In this document: positions 5,836 to 6,765 of the stretch, in pieces
How the letters are laid out: every line of letters starts with the position of its first letter
Numbering within the stretch: the stretch's first letter is position 1
NCBI GenBank assembly: GCA_021805585.1
Contig: JAJZEY010000135.1
Location: forward strand, 1 to 6,765
Origin: Planctomycetota bacterium
GTDB taxonomy: Bacteria; Planctomycetota; Phycisphaerae; WQYP01
Direction of reading: 5' to 3'
DNA length: 6,765 bases
Made by a program: the position numbers and the translations under genes
Notes under the pieces: model-generated
Databases searched by the model: none
What the model was told of the DNA's origin: nothing
What the model saw: the letters and a program-made list of their open reading frames with translations, nothing else

Positions 5836-6765
5836 ATGGGGGGTAAATTAATAAGTTTTTCAATTGTCGGCGTATGAATGTTCGCCGGAGTCACGAGCAT
5901 CGCGGGGGTGTCAAATTCGACGGGTGGCTTTTTGCCGCGAATATCGTTTACCAGATAGGTCACTCCCAAGTACGCCATGTGATACGGGTCCTGCACCACC
6001 ACGCCGTTGATTTCTCCTTTTTCAATAGGCTTTTTAAAATTTGACTGCCAGTCAAAGCCTACAAACTTCTTCTGGCCAAGCAGACCAAGCTGCTGCAATG
6101 CCAGATACATGCCGAAGGTGGTCGTTTCGTTGGCGGCAAATACGCCGTCGGCGTGCCGCAGGCTGTCCGCCAGGCTCAGGGCGACGGCCTTGCATTTGCC
6201 CGCCGTGGCGCCACCGCGCTGATTGGCAATAATTTTAATGCCGGAATACTTTTTCAGTACCGCCAGGCAGCCGGCCGCGCGGGCATCCGTGCTTGCCGAA
6301 CCTACAATGAACCGCAGAATCACCACATTGCCCTGATCATGCAATTCTTTGGCCAGCGCCTTTCCGGCAATTTCGCCCGCCTTAAAATTGTTCGTGGCTA
6401 CAAAACTCACGTAATCCTTGCCGGGCTTCGCCTTAAGCGCCGAGTCGATAATCACCACCGGAATGTGCGCCGCATCGGCAAGTTTAACCGACGGTACCAA
6501 GGCTCGGCTGTCCACGGGTGCCAGCACAATGCCGTTGACACCCTGGGTAACAAAGTTACGCATCAGAGAAATTTCCGCCGCCCGGTCGCCATCCTGCGAT
6601 GGCCCCTGAAACAGGATTTTTACGTTTAGTTTCCGCCCGGCCGCCGCCGCACCGGCATGTACATACTTCCAGTAAACATCGGTGTGGCCCTTCGGGATCA
6701 CCGCGATGCGCAGTCGCGGGGTGGTGCCACCCTGCGCGGATGAATTCGCGGAAGATCCGCTTTTG
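5829..6765 (-). CDS. Periplasmic sugar-binding protein of the ABC importer, RbsB-like (5' end beyond window)
   Basis: The frame is open from the right edge to TAA at 5829 and shows 311 residues of a type 1 periplasmic binding protein. It captures a monosaccharide and delivers it to the permease. Numbering from the first full codon, residues 1-17 are Ser/Gly/Ala/Gln-rich, as in the linker after a lipoprotein cysteine. The signal peptide must lie outside the window. RLRIAVIPKG (18-27) begins lobe 1, GIVLAPVDS (78-86) and VVIIDS (103-108) are typical, and hinge and lobe 2 include Arg162, VFAANETTTFGM (208-219), GFDWQ (236-240) and VVVQDPYHMAYLGV (255-268). Compared with E. coli RbsB, likely ligand residues Asp107, Arg162, Asn212, Asp238 and Gln258 are kept. 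The Arg next to Asp107 is Ser108, the stacking Phe is Trp32, and the first-loop Asn is Asp29. This points to a sugar other than ribose or to altered specificity. A GTG at 6701 could be mistaken for the start but lies inside the first beta strand. First visible gene of the operon. Confidence 0.92.
   Translation of the reverse strand, partial: KSGSSANSSAQGGTTPRLRIAVIPKGHTDVYWKYVHAGAAAAGRKLNVKILFQGPSQDGDRAAEISLMRNFVTQGVNGIVLAPVDSRALVPSVKLADAAHIPVVIIDSALKAKPGKDYVSFVATNNFKAGEIAGKALAKELHDQGNVVILRFIVGSASTDARAAGCLAVLKKYSGIKIIANQRGGATAGKCKAVALSLADSLRHADGVFAANETTTFGMYLALQQLGLLGQKKFVGFDWQSNFKKPIEKGEINGVVVQDPYHMAYLGVTYLVNDIRGKKPPVEFDTPAMLVTPANIHTPTIEKLINLPPIQ

Noticed and set aside
6699..6701. GTG at 6701 as the start of the sugar-binding protein
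   Set aside because: It falls in the middle of the first beta strand (RIAVIPKG), and the frame is open upstream to the window edge, where a linker and signal peptide are expected.

Overview
This is a bacterial chromosomal fragment holding five protein genes in three blocks. Base composition is moderately GC-rich. Canonical Shine-Dalgarno sites are scarce: one good GGAG is seen, in front of the glycosyltransferase. The non-coding gaps are long and GC-rich with degenerate coding traces. This would suit a heterotrophic, polysaccharide-using member of the Planctomycetes/PVC group, but that placement is an impression from style and gene content; no marker gene is present.

Left block (1-735, minus strand): a class I SAM-dependent methyltransferase resembling the ArsM/UbiE group. 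It runs off the left edge. Its glycine-rich SAM loop is unusually altered, and a low-complexity tail follows the catalytic domain. A gap of roughly 600 bp without a convincing gene follows (736-1340).

Middle block (1373-2572, plus strand): a single GT4-family glycosyltransferase, divergent from the methyltransferase. It is preceded by a possible 10-codon ORF whose stop overlaps its start (TGATG). A second gap of about 700 bp (2573-3270) lies between this gene and the convergent ABC operon. It has no intact gene, a strong GC hairpin, and fragments on the minus strand that read like the Thr/Gly-rich beta-sandwich repeats of a secreted protein broken by stops.

Right block (3271-6765, minus strand): a sugar ABC importer of the ribose/galactose/xylose (CUT2) type, in transcription order periplasmic binding protein (5' end cut by the window edge), double-domain ATPase, permease. 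The binding protein captures a monosaccharide outside the inner membrane, the permease dimer forms the channel, and the tandem ATPase powers uptake. ATPase and permease overlap by 4 nt (ATGA). Binding protein and ATPase are separated by 57 bp carrying a perfect 19-bp tandem duplication that spans the binding-protein stop codon. The order B-A-C matches mglBAC/xylFGH rather than the E. coli rbsDACB layout, and several ribose-contact positions differ from RbsB, so the sugar is not settled.

No new multi-gene system is convincingly visible. The most worthwhile oddities are the tandem repeat in the operon, the altered methyltransferase, and the decayed-looking gap at 2573-3270.
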